This document shows, piece by piece, positions 6,061-14,336 of a DNA stretch of 19,950 bases. Position 1 is the stretch's first letter; each line of letters starts with the position of its first letter. Below the pieces are notes generated by a model. The model saw nothing but the letters and a program-made list of their open reading frames with translations. It was not told the DNA's origin and searched no databases. Source of the stretch: Tannerella sp. (GTDB lineage: Bacteria; Bacteroidota; Bacteroidia; Bacteroidales; Tannerellaceae); assembly GCA_031259505.1 (NCBI GenBank), contig JAIRLL010000144.1, forward strand, positions 1 through 19,950. The letters are read 5' to 3'. The position numbers and the translations under genes are program-made.

Positions 6061-6672
6061 TCAGTTTTCTTCAATGGTTTCACTCTGCTCTGTTTCCGGC
6101 GCTTTCGAGTTCTGTTCGGGGACGCCGTCGCTTACGTTCAGCACCAGTGTGGCCGAAACCGGTATCAGTTCGCCCGGCTTCAATGTCCTGCCGTTCGATT
6201 CTACCTTGATGGCAAGGTCGCGGTAGCGCCCCGGCACGTATTTTGTTTCAATATAGGTAAATCCCTGTGCCTGAATGAGTGCGTATGCCTGCCTGTACGA
6301 CAGGTCGGCCACATCGGGAATCTCGGCGCGCTGCACGCCTTTGGCATTGAGTGTGACGGAAATGATGCGTTTATTTTTCACCTTGGAACCGACCGCGGGC
6401 AGCGTTTCCACAATGGCGCCGGGAGGTACTCCCCTGGAATAGATCGAATCTATTATCTGATAACGCAAATCGTTATTCCTGAAGAAAACAGCAGCGTCTT
6501 CAATTTGCAATCCTTTCACGTCAGGAACAATAACCGCCTGATTGTGCTTCGTGTACACATTCAGCAACTGCAATACGATTGCTGCCAGAATAAAAAACAG
6601 CAACACCACTGCCGATAAGTGAAAGAGAATCGGCATACGTATAAACCGCTGATATGTGTCTTTAGTGCTCAT
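6061..6672 (-). CDS. Membrane-anchored PASTA domain protein
   Basis: The product has 203 residues: a short cytoplasmic N-terminus, one membrane helix (about 15-38, FHLSAVVLLFFILAAIVLQL) and a periplasmic part with two PASTA repeats. These are about 45-112 (VIVPDVKGLQIEDAAVFFRN to RIISVTLNAKG) and about 116-184 (EIPDVADLSYRQAYALI to SATLVLNVSDG). An acidic, low-complexity tail follows. PASTA modules in other bacteria bind muropeptides or beta-lactams and are usually attached to Ser/Thr kinases or penicillin-binding proteins; here no kinase or transpeptidase domain is attached. It is the first gene of the run PASTA-rluD-ddl-acyltransferase-rex, which suggests a cell-wall link, but its function is unknown. 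A TAnnTTTG-type promoter was not convincingly found upstream. Confidence 0.88.
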   Translation of the reverse strand: MSTKDTYQRFIRMPILFHLSAVVLLFFILAAIVLQLLNVYTKHNQAVIVPDVKGLQIEDAAVFFRNNDLRYQIIDSIYSRGVPPGAIVETLPAVGSKVKNKRIISVTLNAKGVQRAEIPDVADLSYRQAYALIQAQGFTYIETKYVPGRYRDLAIKVESNGRTLKPGELIPVSATLVLNVSDGVPEQNSKAPETEQSETIEEN

Positions 6673-6736
6673 TCGGACAGTAAATGTAAAGAAAATTTTT
6701 ACCTTTTCTTATTGCTACGCTAAATCGTATCCAAAG

Positions 6737-6760
6737 AAAAAAAACGCCGAAAAAAGCGGC
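6737..6760 (-). terminator. Intrinsic terminator of rpmH
   Basis: On the minus strand GCCG (6760-6757) and CGGC (6749-6746) pair around a CTTTTTT loop, and after one G come eight Ts (6744-6737). The structure starts about six bases after the rpmH stop codon. The stem is short but the T-tract is strong. It separates rpmH from the PASTA gene downstream. Confidence 0.6.
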
Positions 6761-6765
6761 CGCCT

Positions 6766-6921
6766 TTATTTCTTGGGATATTCGTCCGAGATCGTCAACT
6801 TGGCGCGCCCTTTTGCCCGGCGAGAGGCAAGCACTCTGCGCCCGTTGGCAGTTGCCATTCTTAAACGAAACCCGTGCTTGTTCTTTCTCTTGCGATTAGA
6901 GGGTTGAAATGTTCTTTTCAT
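6766..6921 (-). CDS. rpmH: 50S ribosomal protein L34
   Basis: The product has 51 residues and begins [19 protein letters not shown], with the later run [19 protein letters not shown], both hallmarks of L34, a small basic protein of the large ribosomal subunit near the exit tunnel. The tail TISDEYPKK is slightly longer than in the 44-46 residue enterobacterial protein, as is common in Bacteroidota. It runs from an ATG at 6921 to a TAA at 6766-6768. It has its own promoter (6970-7001) and terminator (6737-6760) and is transcribed away from purL. It is not next to dnaA or rnpA here, unlike the classical origin-proximal arrangement. Confidence 0.95.
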   Translation of the reverse strand: MKRTFQPSNRKRKNKHGFRLRMATANGRRVLASRRAKGRAKLTISDEYPKK

Positions 6922-6969
6922 TTTTCCGTATATTTTTAGTTATTTATATGTCCTTACCAAATCGGGATG

Positions 6970-7001
6970 CAAAGGTAGGTTTTATTTCTTTTACTGCCAA
7001 A
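6970..7001 (-). promoter_or_regulatory. Bacteroidetes-type promoter for rpmH
   Basis: On the minus strand the -33 element TTTG (7001-6998) and the -7 element TACCTTTG (6977-6970) are separated by 20 bases. This matches the TTTG / TAnnTTTG consensus used by the primary sigma factor of Bacteroides. The predicted start near 6963 gives an rpmH leader of about 40 bases. Confidence 0.75.
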
Positions 7002-7013
7002 TTTTTTTCCGTC

Positions 7014-7047
7014 TTTGCGTGCAATCGAAAAAAAACGTGTAAATTTG
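7014..7047 (+). promoter_or_regulatory. Bacteroidetes-type promoter for purL
   Basis: TTTG (7014-7017) and TAAATTTG (7040-7047) are spaced by 22 bases, close to the Bacteroides TTTG / TAnnTTTG consensus. Transcription should start near 7054. That leaves almost no leader for the ATGs at 7060 and 7063, which supports the later ATG at 7087 as the purL start. The promoter lies back to back with that of rpmH. Confidence 0.65.
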
Positions 7048-7086
7048 CCCGCAAAAGAAATGATGGAATTTAGACCGTTACAGAAT

Positions 7087-10000
7087 ATGATTTTATTCTT
7101 TCAATCACCGGATAAGACGATATTTGCCGTCGAAACTGCCTCTGATTTTCTGCAGGAAGACATTTCAAAATTAGTCTGGTTGTTTGGCGGGGCCGTACAG
7201 GTTCACGCCGGACATGTGGCAGGGCAATATGTCGGCCCGCGTCGCGAAATGATTACGCCGTGGAGTACGAACGCCGTCGAAATCACGCAGAATATGGGCA
7301 TTGCAGGCATTTCGCGCATCGAGGAGTACTTTCCCGTAGCGAACGACGCCGGATACGACCCCATGTTACAGCGCATCTACGACGGGCTGGATCAGGATGT
7401 TTTCACTGTCTTCAGACAGCCCGACCCTGTCATCAGCATCGACGACATTGCTGCCTATAATGCACAGGAAGGGCTGGCGCTGAGCGACGAAGAAGTCCGT
7501 TACTTGAACGGCGTAAGTGAAAAAACAGGACGTAAACTGACTGACAGCGAAGTGTTCGGCTTTTCGCAGGTCAATTCGGAACACTGCCGTCACAAGATTT
7601 TCGGCGGCACGTTCGTGATCGACGGTGAAGAGAAAGAAAGTTCCCTGTTCGAACTGATTAAGAAGACATCCGCCGAAAATCCCAACAAACTTGTGTCGGC
7701 CTACAAGGACAATGTGGCGTTTGTCGACGGTCCCGCCATCGAACAGTTTGCTCCGCTGTCGGGCGATAAGCCCGACTACTATGCAGTCCGCACTATTCCC
7801 ACCGTGCTGTCGCTAAAAGCCGAAACGCACAATTTCCCGACGACGGTCGAACCGTTCAACGGTGCAGCGACAGGTACCGGCGGCGAGATACGCGACCGGC
7901 TGGGCGGTGGAAAATCGTCGTTGCCCGTGGCGGGAACAGCCGTATACATGACAGCGTATCCCCGACTGGAAGGCGCGCGCGAATGGGAGAAGATACTCGA
8001 CCCGCGCCCGTGGCTCTACCAGACGCCTGAACAAATACTGATTAAGGCTTCCAACGGTGCGTCTCATTTCGGCAATCAGTTCGGGCAACCGCTGATTTGC
8101 GGCTCCGTGCTGACTTTCGAACATGAAGAAAATAATAAGAAATACGCTTATGACAAGGTGATTATGCTTGCCGGCGGTGTAGGCTACGCCAACAGGCGCG
8201 ATGCATTGAAGGGTACGCCTGTTGCGGGCGACAGGATTGTCGTCATCGGCGGCGACAATTATCGCATCGGAATGGGTGGCGGCGCCGTTTCGTCGGTTAA
8301 TACGGGTCAGTATGCCAGCGGAATAGAATTGAACGCCGTACAGCGTGCCAATCCCGACATGCAAAAACGCGCGGCCAACGTGATTCGCGCCGTCGCCGAA
8401 TCGGACGACAATCCGGTTGTGTCCATCCACGACCACGGCGCAGGCGGACATCTGAACTGTCTGTCGGAACTGGTCGAATCGACGGGTGGACACATCGACA
8501 TGAGTAAGTTACCCATCGGCGACCCGACGCTCTCGGCGAAGGAGATCATCGGAAACGAAAGTCAGGAACGCATGGGGCTTCTGGTCGCTGAAAAAGACGT
8601 CGCGCGTATGCAGCGCATTGCCGAGCGCGAGCGTGCGCCGCTGTATGTGGTCGGCGAAACGACGGGCGACATGCAGTTCGTCTTCGAACAGGCGGATGGT
8701 GTCAAACCCATCGACATCAAACTCGAATACATGTTCGGCAAACCGCCCCGCACGGTGATGACCGACCACACGGTAACCGAAAGCTACCGCACGGCAGAAT
8801 ATACGGCGTCCAAACTTCATCATTATCTGGAAAATGTGTTGCAACTCGAAGCAGTGGCATGCAAAGACTGGCTTACGAACAAGGTAGACCGTTCGGTGTC
8901 GGGCAAGGTAGCCCGCCAGCAGTGTCAGGGCGAACTGCAATTACCGCTGAGCGACCTGGGCGCGGTGGCGCTGGATTATCGCGGAAAAGCGGGAATTGCC
9001 ACCTCTATCGGTCATGCGCCGCAGGCTGCCATGCTCGACTCTGCGCGCGGATCGAGACTTGCTATTGCCGAGGCCCTGACTAACATTGTGTTTGCTCCGC
9101 TGACCGACCGTCTGGCAAGCGTCTTGCTGAGCGCCAACTGGATGTGGCCGTGTCGCAACGAAGGCGAGGACGCCCGTCTGTACAGGGCGGTCAACGCCGC
9201 ATCGGATTTTGCCTGCGAACTGGGCATCAATATCCCCACGGGAAAGGACAGTCTCTCGATGACGCAGAAATATGGCGACGAAAAAGTGCTTTCGCCCGGC
9301 ACGGTGATCATTTCTGCCGGCGCAGAAGTCAGCGATGTAAAAAAAATCGTATCGCCCGTACTCGTGCAGGATTCGCGCGCGTACATCTATTACATTGATT
9401 TTTCTTTCGACGCGCTGAAACTTGGTGGCTCTGCTTTTGCGCAGGTATTGAACTGCCTGGGCGACGAAGCGCCGACCGTCGCGGATGCGGAATATTTTCG
9501 CAGCACATTCAACGTCCTGCAGGAAGCCGTCGAACAGGGATTGCTGCTGGCCGGACACGATATTTCTGCCGGAGGAATGATTACGGCGATGCTCGAGATG
9601 TGTTTTGCCAATGTCGAAGGAGGTCTGGAAGTGAATCTGGATCCGATTGCAGAACCTGACGTTATAAAAATACTGTTCGCCGAAAATCCCGGCGTGCTTG
9701 TACAGGTCAGGGAACGCAAAACGTTTGAAAATCTGTTGAAAAAGGCAGGAACAGGTTTCGCTGTCATAGCCAGGCCTGTAGACGAACGCCATATTTTAGT
9801 GTCCAAAGCAGACGCGCAATATCACTTTGGTATTGATTACATGCGTGATGTGTGGTATTCCTCTTCCTATAAGCTGGACATCAAACAAAGCGGCAGCGTT
9901 TGCGCCGGCAATCGTTTCGAGAACTACAAAATGCAACCGCTTGAGTTCAGGTATCCGGCGCATTTCAGCGGCAAACTCTCTGCCTATGGCCTTTCTGCCA

Positions 10001-10773
10001 CCCGTAGTGGCATGTCGGGCATTCGCGCAGCCGTAATACGCGAAAAAGGGTCGCAGTGCGAACGCGAGACAGCCTACGCCCTCTATCTGGCAGGCTTCGA
10101 TGTGAAGGACGTGCACATGACCGACCTTGCTGCAGGACGCGAAACGCTCAAAGACGTGAACTTTATCGTGTTTTGCGGTGGCTTTTCCAATTCCGATGTG
10201 TTGGGTTCGGCAAAAGGCTGGGCGGGCGGATTTTTGTACAACGAAAAAGCAAAAAAGGCCATCGACGCCTATTATGCAAGAAACGATACGCTAAGTCTTG
10301 GCATCTGCAACGGCTGCCAGTTGATGGCGGAGTTGGAACTGCTTTATCCCGAACACGAAAAGAAACACAAAATGACTTACAACGATTCGCACAAGTTTGA
10401 ATCCGGCTTTGTTACGCTGGAAATCCCTAAGAATCATTCCGTTTTGTACGGTTCGCTGAGCGGTTCTAAATTAGGCGCATGGGTAGCTCACGGCGAAGGA
10501 AAGTTTTCGTTCCCCTACGACGAGAAAGCTTATCACATTGTAGCGCGATACAACCGTGACGGCTATCCGGGCAATCCGAACGGCTCGCCGTGGGCTGTGG
10601 CAGGCGTCTGTTCGGCAGACGGCCGCCATCTGGCGATGATGCCTCACACCGAACGCGCGCTTTTCCCCTGGCAGTGCGGATATTATCCCGACAGCCGGAA
10701 AACGGATGAAGTAACGCCGTGGATAGAGGCTTTCGTGAATGCCCGGAAATGGATCGAACAAGCCGGAGCATAA
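7087..10773 (+). CDS. purL: Phosphoribosylformylglycinamidine synthase (single-chain PurL)
   Basis: This ATP-dependent cytoplasmic enzyme converts FGAR and glutamine to FGAM in purine synthesis. I chose the ATG at 7087 (MILFFQSPDKTIFAV, 1228 residues) because the family start looks like this and the promoter's predicted start leaves no leader for the ATGs at 7060 and 7063. In order there are an N-terminal PurS-like region; FGFSQVNSEHCRHKIFGG; the first synthase half with AETHNFPTTVEPFNGAATGT and HDHGAGGHLNCLSELVEST; a degenerate second half (GKDSLSM, AGHDISAGGMITAMLEM); and a C-terminal class I glutaminase. The glutaminase has nucleophile Cys1074 in LGICNGCQLM, with His1187 and Glu1189 in MPHTERALF. 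The chain is complete and resembles the long gamma-proteobacterial type rather than the split PurS/PurL/PurQ type. Confidence 0.97.
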   Translation: MILFFQSPDKTIFAVETASDFLQEDISKLVWLFGGAVQVHAGHVAGQYVGPRREMITPWSTNAVEITQNMGIAGISRIEEYFPVANDAGYDPMLQRIYDGLDQDVFTVFRQPDPVISIDDIAAYNAQEGLALSDEEVRYLNGVSEKTGRKLTDSEVFGFSQVNSEHCRHKIFGGTFVIDGEEKESSLFELIKKTSAENPNKLVSAYKDNVAFVDGPAIEQFAPLSGDKPDYYAVRTIPTVLSLKAETHNFPTTVEPFNGAATGTGGEIRDRLGGGKSSLPVAGTAVYMTAYPRLEGAREWEKILDPRPWLYQTPEQILIKASNGASHFGNQFGQPLICGSVLTFEHEENNKKYAYDKVIMLAGGVGYANRRDALKGTPVAGDRIVVIGGDNYRIGMGGGAVSSVNTGQYASGIELNAVQRANPDMQKRAANVIRAVAESDDNPVVSIHDHGAGGHLNCLSELVESTGGHIDMSKLPIGDPTLSAKEIIGNESQERMGLLVAEKDVARMQRIAERERAPLYVVGETTGDMQFVFEQADGVKPIDIKLEYMFGKPPRTVMTDHTVTESYRTAEYTASKLHHYLENVLQLEAVACKDWLTNKVDRSVSGKVARQQCQGELQLPLSDLGAVALDYRGKAGIATSIGHAPQAAMLDSARGSRLAIAEALTNIVFAPLTDRLASVLLSANWMWPCRNEGEDARLYRAVNAASDFACELGINIPTGKDSLSMTQKYGDEKVLSPGTVIISAGAEVSDVKKIVSPVLVQDSRAYIYYIDFSFDALKLGGSAFAQVLNCLGDEAPTVADAEYFRSTFNVLQEAVEQGLLLAGHDISAGGMITAMLEMCFANVEGGLEVNLDPIAEPDVIKILFAENPGVLVQVRERKTFENLLKKAGTGFAVIARPVDERHILVSKADAQYHFGIDYMRDVWYSSSYKLDIKQSGSVCAGNRFENYKMQPLEFRYPAHFSGKLSAYGLSATRSGMSGIRAAVIREKGSQCERETAYALYLAGFDVKDVHMTDLAAGRETLKDVNFIVFCGGFSNSDVLGSAKGWAGGFLYNEKAKKAIDAYYARNDTLSLGICNGCQLMAELELLYPEHEKKHKMTYNDSHKFESGFVTLEIPKNHSVLYGSLSGSKLGAWVAHGEGKFSFPYDEKAYHIVARYNRDGYPGNPNGSPWAVAGVCSADGRHLAMMPHTERALFPWQCGYYPDSRKTDEVTPWIEAFVNARKWIEQAGA

Positions 10774-10825
10774 ATCGGAAAATACTGACAGAATAATTTA
10801 AATTAATCTTTTACCGCCAAGTCGG

Positions 10826-11485
10826 ATGAAAAAAACATTATTTATTATATGCTGTATGATGACGGTGCATGTCCATGCGCAGCGGGTTCATTTCATTCCT
10901 AAAGTAGGTTACAACATGTCGGACATCGCCCCGTCGCTCCACGATTCGCGGCATGGCGTCAATTTCGGCGTCTCGTTCGAATACGAAATACTGCCCCGGT
11001 TGAGCGTCGAAACCGGCGTATACTATTCAATGCAAGGTTCGAGTTACAAACTGGATGAAGAACTGCATGTATTCCACGACTTCATAAACGGCCATATTTC
11101 CATTCACTCCGATATGCAGAACGACTACATCAATGTGCCGCTGCTGGCGAAAGGCTACATTTATCACGGACTTCACCTGTATGCCGGTTTGCAGACCGGA
11201 TTTCTGGTTCATTCCCGTTTGAATTTAAGTTCCGACATCAGTCTGGAAAACGTCATTGACGATGGTTTCATGCAATTCGAAGATATCGACTTGTCTGACT
11301 ATGAAAATAAAATCGACCTGTCGGGCGTGATTGGAGCCGGTTACCGGTTCGATATCGGACTGCTTGTTTCGGTAAACTATAATGCGGGTATTGTAAAACT
11401 GTTTCGCACCGAAAACATCCCGTTTCATCCGGATATGAATGCAAAAAACAATGTGCTGCAAGTAAACATCGGCTGGGTATTCTGA
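10826..11485 (+). CDS. Outer-membrane beta-barrel (porin-like) protein
   Basis: The product has 219 residues. A typical signal peptide (MKKTLFIICCMMTVHVHA, cleavage probably after residue 18) is followed by alternating strands with aromatic ends, as in the PorT/OMP_b-brl_2 group common in Bacteroidota: HFIPKVGYNMSD, GVNFGVSFEYEILPRLSVET, INVPLLAKGYIYHGLHLYAG, IDLSGVIGAGYRFDIGLLVS. The last residue pattern VNIGWVF, with a terminal Phe, fits outer-membrane assembly signals. It lies 52 bases after purL on the same strand without an obvious terminator or promoter between, so read-through from purL is possible. No substrate or partner can be inferred. Confidence 0.8.
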   Translation: MKKTLFIICCMMTVHVHAQRVHFIPKVGYNMSDIAPSLHDSRHGVNFGVSFEYEILPRLSVETGVYYSMQGSSYKLDEELHVFHDFINGHISIHSDMQNDYINVPLLAKGYIYHGLHLYAGLQTGFLVHSRLNLSSDISLENVIDDGFMQFEDIDLSDYENKIDLSGVIGAGYRFDIGLLVSVNYNAGIVKLFRTENIPFHPDMNAKNNVLQVNIGWVF

Positions 11486-11546
11486 CGCGCCATTTATCCG
11501 GTTATTTGTCTCAAATATTCTGTTCTGGCGCGACGGGCATTTTTTT
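11486..11546 (+). terminator. Weak terminator candidate after the beta-barrel gene
   Basis: CGCGCCA (11486-11492), starting right after the stop codon, pairs with TGGCGCG (11526-11532) across a 33-base loop, with a run of seven Ts at 11540-11546. The long loop and the seven-base gap before the T-run make it less convincing than the hairpin at 11595-11629. Confidence 0.3.
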
Positions 11547-11594
11547 CGGCAAAATGGCGTATGCATAAGTCAATATTCTGTTATACAAATAAAT

Positions 11595-11629
11595 ACAGTT
11601 AAGATTATGTCATCTTGACTGTTATTTTT
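11595..11629 (+). terminator. Intrinsic terminator between the beta-barrel gene and rprX
   Basis: ACAGTTAAGAT (11595-11605) pairs with ATCTTGACTGT (11612-11622) over 11 bp with one G-U wobble, around a TATGTC loop, and is followed by TATTTTT (11623-11629). It lies 110 bases after the beta-barrel stop and about 120 bases before the rprX start. The stem is AT-rich; an operator or leader structure is an alternative. Confidence 0.5.
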
Positions 11630-11707
11630 CGCATTCTGCTAAATAAATTTAACAGTTGGAGGGCTATTTTTTTACATTCTTTATGTGAATATTAAATTAA
11701 AACATGC

Positions 11708-11715
11708 GATATTTG
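11708..11715 (+). promoter_or_regulatory. Possible rprX -7 element
   Basis: GATATTTG differs from TAnnTTTG at one fixed position and lies 30 bases before the rprX ATG, the usual distance. No TTG was seen at the -33 position, so this is tentative. Confidence 0.3.
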
Positions 11716-11745
11716 CATCGAAATAAAATTATGGAGTGAGCTAAT

Positions 11746-13287
11746 ATGAAAAAGTCTACGATTTGGTTGCTGACTGTAGTCATGGGGTTTGCTTTTGCGG
11801 GTTTAATCTATTTGCAGGTGTACTACATTGGCGTCATTTCAAGGACAAGTAACGAACAGTTTGACGCGACGGTAAGGCGCAGTCTGGAACAGGTTTCCGG
11901 CATGCTTGAACGTGACGAGGCGCGAAAGTATATAGAAGAAGACATGTCGCATTTCTATTATAAAAATCCACCGAATCAGGAGCAAATAAATCAATCAATA
12001 CAGATGAAGAGTGAATATCAATTTCAGGTACAGAGTTCGACAGGCGAAAGCGCTATTCGCCAGTTCGATATAAGTCGGGCACAAAGTAGCGGAAACATGC
12101 TGACTTCTCCATCTAAAGACGCCATTGTGAGAAAATTGGAGGAAAATCAAAGAGCTTTGTGGCAGCGATACCAGCATCAGGCAAAGTTGCTGGAAGACGT
12201 GGCTTACTCTATGCTTTACACCGCATACATGAAGCCGATAGAAGAACGTATTGATTTTGCAAAACTGAACGGTTACCTCAAATCCGTATTTCTGGACAAC
12301 GGACTGAATCTGTCCTACATTTTCATGGTCGTAAATAAGGACGGCCAGATTATCTATCAGAACGAAAAATTCGAAAAGGCAGTGAAAGCGTCGGACTTGA
12401 TAACGGAAGTGCTTTTCCCCGGCGACCCGCCGTCGAAACGAAACTATCTGAAGATTTATTTCCCGACGAAAGACGATTACATCCAGCGTTCAGCGTCGTT
12501 TCTTGCGCCTTCGGTGATATTTACGCTCATCCTGCTGGTGACGTTTTCGTTTACGATTTATATTATTTTCCGCCAGAAAAAACTCTCGGAAATGAAAAAT
12601 GACTTTGTAAACAATATGACGCACGAACTGAAAACGCCCGTATCCACCATTTTGCTCGCGTCGCAGATGCTCAGGGACACGGATTTTACGAGAAGCCCCG
12701 AAACATTCCGCCACATATCAGGCGTCATCCGGGACGAAAGCAAGCGGCTGGGTTTCCTCGTCGAAAAAGTACTCCAGATTTCACTGTTCGAACGGCAGAA
12801 AGCCCTACTCAAACTGAAAGAACTGGATGCAAACGATTTGATAGCAAGCGCGGCAGGGACTTTCTCCCTGAAAGTGGAAAACTGCGGAGGCAAGATTGAC
12901 ATCGACCTGCAGGCAGAAGAGTCTACCATAAACGCCGACAAGATGCATCTCGAAAACGTGTTGTACAACCTGATGGACAATGCCGTGAAATATCGCCGCG
13001 AGAAAGTCCCGCTAATGCTGATGATACGAACGAAATGTGATAACGGGAAGTTATATATTTCTGTAGAAGACAACGGCATAGGAGTAAAGAAGGAATATTT
13101 GAAAAAAATCTTCGACCGGTTTTATCGCGTGCCTACCGGAAACGTGCACGATGTAAAAGGGTTCGGTCTGGGGCTTGCCTACGTCCGCAAAATCGTGGAA
13201 GACCATGGCGGCCATATCCGCGCCGAACAGGAAGAGGGATTTATAGGAACTAAATTTATTATTACATTACCACTCATTAAAAAATAG
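11746..13287 (+). CDS. rprX: Sensor histidine kinase RprX
   Basis: This inner-membrane sensor kinase has 513 residues and closely resembles Bacteroides RprX from its first residues (MKKSTIWLLTVVMGFAFAG). Two membrane helices (about 7-27 and 256-275) flank a periplasmic sensor region of roughly 225 residues with Gln-rich and coiled segments. The kinase core has the dimerisation and phosphoacceptor motif NNMTHELKTPVSTILLASQM with His293, the N box NLMDNAVKY (Asn412), DNGIGVKKEYLKKIFDRF and GFGLGLAYVRKIVEDHGG. All expected catalytic motifs are intact. No HAMP domain is evident between TM2 and the His motif, where the linker is only about 17 residues. It lies six bases before rprY and is almost certainly co-transcribed with it. 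In Bacteroides fragilis multicopy rprXY affects tetracycline resistance gene expression; the natural signal is unclear. Confidence 0.92.
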   Translation: MKKSTIWLLTVVMGFAFAGLIYLQVYYIGVISRTSNEQFDATVRRSLEQVSGMLERDEARKYIEEDMSHFYYKNPPNQEQINQSIQMKSEYQFQVQSSTGESAIRQFDISRAQSSGNMLTSPSKDAIVRKLEENQRALWQRYQHQAKLLEDVAYSMLYTAYMKPIEERIDFAKLNGYLKSVFLDNGLNLSYIFMVVNKDGQIIYQNEKFEKAVKASDLITEVLFPGDPPSKRNYLKIYFPTKDDYIQRSASFLAPSVIFTLILLVTFSFTIYIIFRQKKLSEMKNDFVNNMTHELKTPVSTILLASQMLRDTDFTRSPETFRHISGVIRDESKRLGFLVEKVLQISLFERQKALLKLKELDANDLIASAAGTFSLKVENCGGKIDIDLQAEESTINADKMHLENVLYNLMDNAVKYRREKVPLMLMIRTKCDNGKLYISVEDNGIGVKKEYLKKIFDRFYRVPTGNVHDVKGFGLGLAYVRKIVEDHGGHIRAEQEEGFIGTKFIITLPLIKK

Positions 13288-13293
13288 TAGATT

Positions 13294-14022
13294 ATGGAAG
13301 AAAAGTTGAAGATCTTCTTTTGTGAAGACGATGAAAATTTAGGAATGCTTTTAAGAGAGTACTTACAAGCAAAAGGTTTTGTGACAGACTTGTTCTCCGA
13401 TGGAGAAGCAGGCTACAAAGGTTTCACGGCAGGCACGTACGATTTGTGTGTGTTAGACGTGATGATGCCCAAGAAAGACGGTTTCACTCTGGCACAGGAA
13501 ATCCGTTCAATGAATCCGGACATACCCGTTATTTTCCTTACAGCCAAGACGATGAAGGAAGATATTCTGGAAGGATTCAAAATCGGAGCGGACGACTACC
13601 TGACCAAACCGTTCAGTATGGAAGAATTGCTGCTTCGTATCGAAGCGATTCTGCGACGTGTAAAAGGGAAAAAGTTGAAAGACGTACCCTTCTACAAGTT
13701 GGGTAACTTCTTGTTCGATACCCAGAAACAAACGTTGACAATCAACGAAAAAGTGACCAAACTGACCACGAAAGAATGTGAGTTGCTGAGTCTGCTTTGC
13801 TCGCACGCCAACGAAATCCTGGAGCGCAACTACGCCCTGAAAACAATCTGGGTAGACGACAACTATTTCAACGCGCGGAGCATGGACGTGTATATCACCA
13901 AACTGCGCAAGCTGTTGAAAGACGATCCCGATATTGAAATCATCAATATCCACGGAAAAGGCTACAAACTGATTACTCTTTCGGGCGAAGAACAGGCCCG
14001 TGAAGACGGAGTAGTGTTGTAG
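13294..14022 (+). CDS. rprY: OmpR-family response regulator RprY
   Basis: The DNA-binding partner of the adjacent kinase has 242 residues. The receiver domain (about 5-122) has the acidic pocket CEDDENLG, phosphoacceptor Asp55 in LDVMMPKKDG, the switch Thr in FLTAK and the Lys in DDYLTKPFSMEE. A winged helix of the OmpR/PhoB type follows (about 130-232), with KLTTKECELLSLLC, the recognition-helix region NARSMDVYITKLRKLLKDD and the wing NIHGKGYKLI. Similarity to Bacteroides RprY is high by eye, including LREYLQAKGF and EGFKIGADDY. RprY of Porphyromonas gingivalis has been linked to oxidative-stress and sodium-translocation genes, which may or may not apply here. Two terminators follow directly. 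Confidence 0.94.
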   Translation: MEEKLKIFFCEDDENLGMLLREYLQAKGFVTDLFSDGEAGYKGFTAGTYDLCVLDVMMPKKDGFTLAQEIRSMNPDIPVIFLTAKTMKEDILEGFKIGADDYLTKPFSMEELLLRIEAILRRVKGKKLKDVPFYKLGNFLFDTQKQTLTINEKVTKLTTKECELLSLLCSHANEILERNYALKTIWVDDNYFNARSMDVYITKLRKLLKDDPDIEIINIHGKGYKLITLSGEEQAREDGVVL

Positions 14023-14038
14023 ACCGTTGCCTCAAAAT

Positions 14039-14076
14039 GCGCGCTCCGGCGCTTGTCGGACAGCGCGCGTTTTTTT
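14039..14076 (+). terminator. First intrinsic terminator after rprY
   Basis: GCGCGCT (14039-14045) pairs with AGCGCGC (14062-14068), with an inner CCG/CGG pairing (14046-14048 with 14057-14059), then G and seven Ts (14070-14076). It starts 16 bases after the rprY stop codon. Confidence 0.85.
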
Positions 14077-14095
14077 CGATGAAAAGTATAAAATG

Positions 14096-14135
14096 CCCGT
14101 GTTACGTTGTTTTTGTGTAACACGGGTGTTTTTTT
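14096..14135 (+). terminator. Second tandem intrinsic terminator after rprY
   Basis: A perfect 10-bp stem, CCCGTGTTAC (14096-14105) with GTAACACGGG (14117-14126), encloses an 11-nt loop and is followed by TG and seven Ts (14129-14135). Only 19 bases separate it from the first T-run. Confidence 0.8.
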
Positions 14136-14309
14136 GCTTTCACCGGAACTGTCTCAAAAGCACGCAGATTATATGGATTTGTGCAGACAGAAACGAACTG
14201 TATTAAACGAAGGCAGTTTATACCTGCACAATTCGTTATGGAAGCAAATATTTTAATTGCCGAAAGCAACATGTTGAAAACTATTTTATGTATCATACGT
14301 AAAATATCA
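14136..14309. other. AT-rich intergenic leader before dnaE
   Basis: Together with the two terminators this fills the 314-base gap between rprY and dnaE. I see no gene. An imperfect inverted repeat, CTGTCT (14149-14154) with AGACAG (14185-14190) and inner GCAC/GTGC, is present. A direct repeat TATCATAC (14291-14298 and 14305-14312) reaches into the dnaE -7 element. Neither has a known role. Confidence 0.4.
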
Positions 14310-14317
14310 TACCTTTG
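14310..14317 (+). promoter_or_regulatory. dnaE promoter -7 element
   Basis: TACCTTTG matches TAnnTTTG exactly and equals the rpmH -7 element. It ends 19 bases before the dnaE ATG, so the leader would be only about 12 bases. No clear TTTG was seen at -33. Confidence 0.5.
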
Positions 14318-14336
14318 ACATCTGTAAGATATAACT

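Noticed and set aside
6673..6765. Promoter for the PASTA-rluD-ddl operon (TACATTTA, minus strand, 6688-6681)
   Set aside because: It differs from consensus at the final base and would leave almost no leader before the ATG at 6672.
7015..7086. Upstream starts for purL at 7015, 7060 and 7063
   Set aside because: The promoter element at 7040-7047 predicts transcription from about 7054, leaving no room for these starts; MILFF at 7087 also looks like the family start.
14149..14190. Possible insertion-sequence end (CTGTCTCAAAA) or hairpin upstream of dnaE
   Set aside because: The motif is short, no partner terminal repeat or target duplication was found, and the stem has a 5-base bulge.
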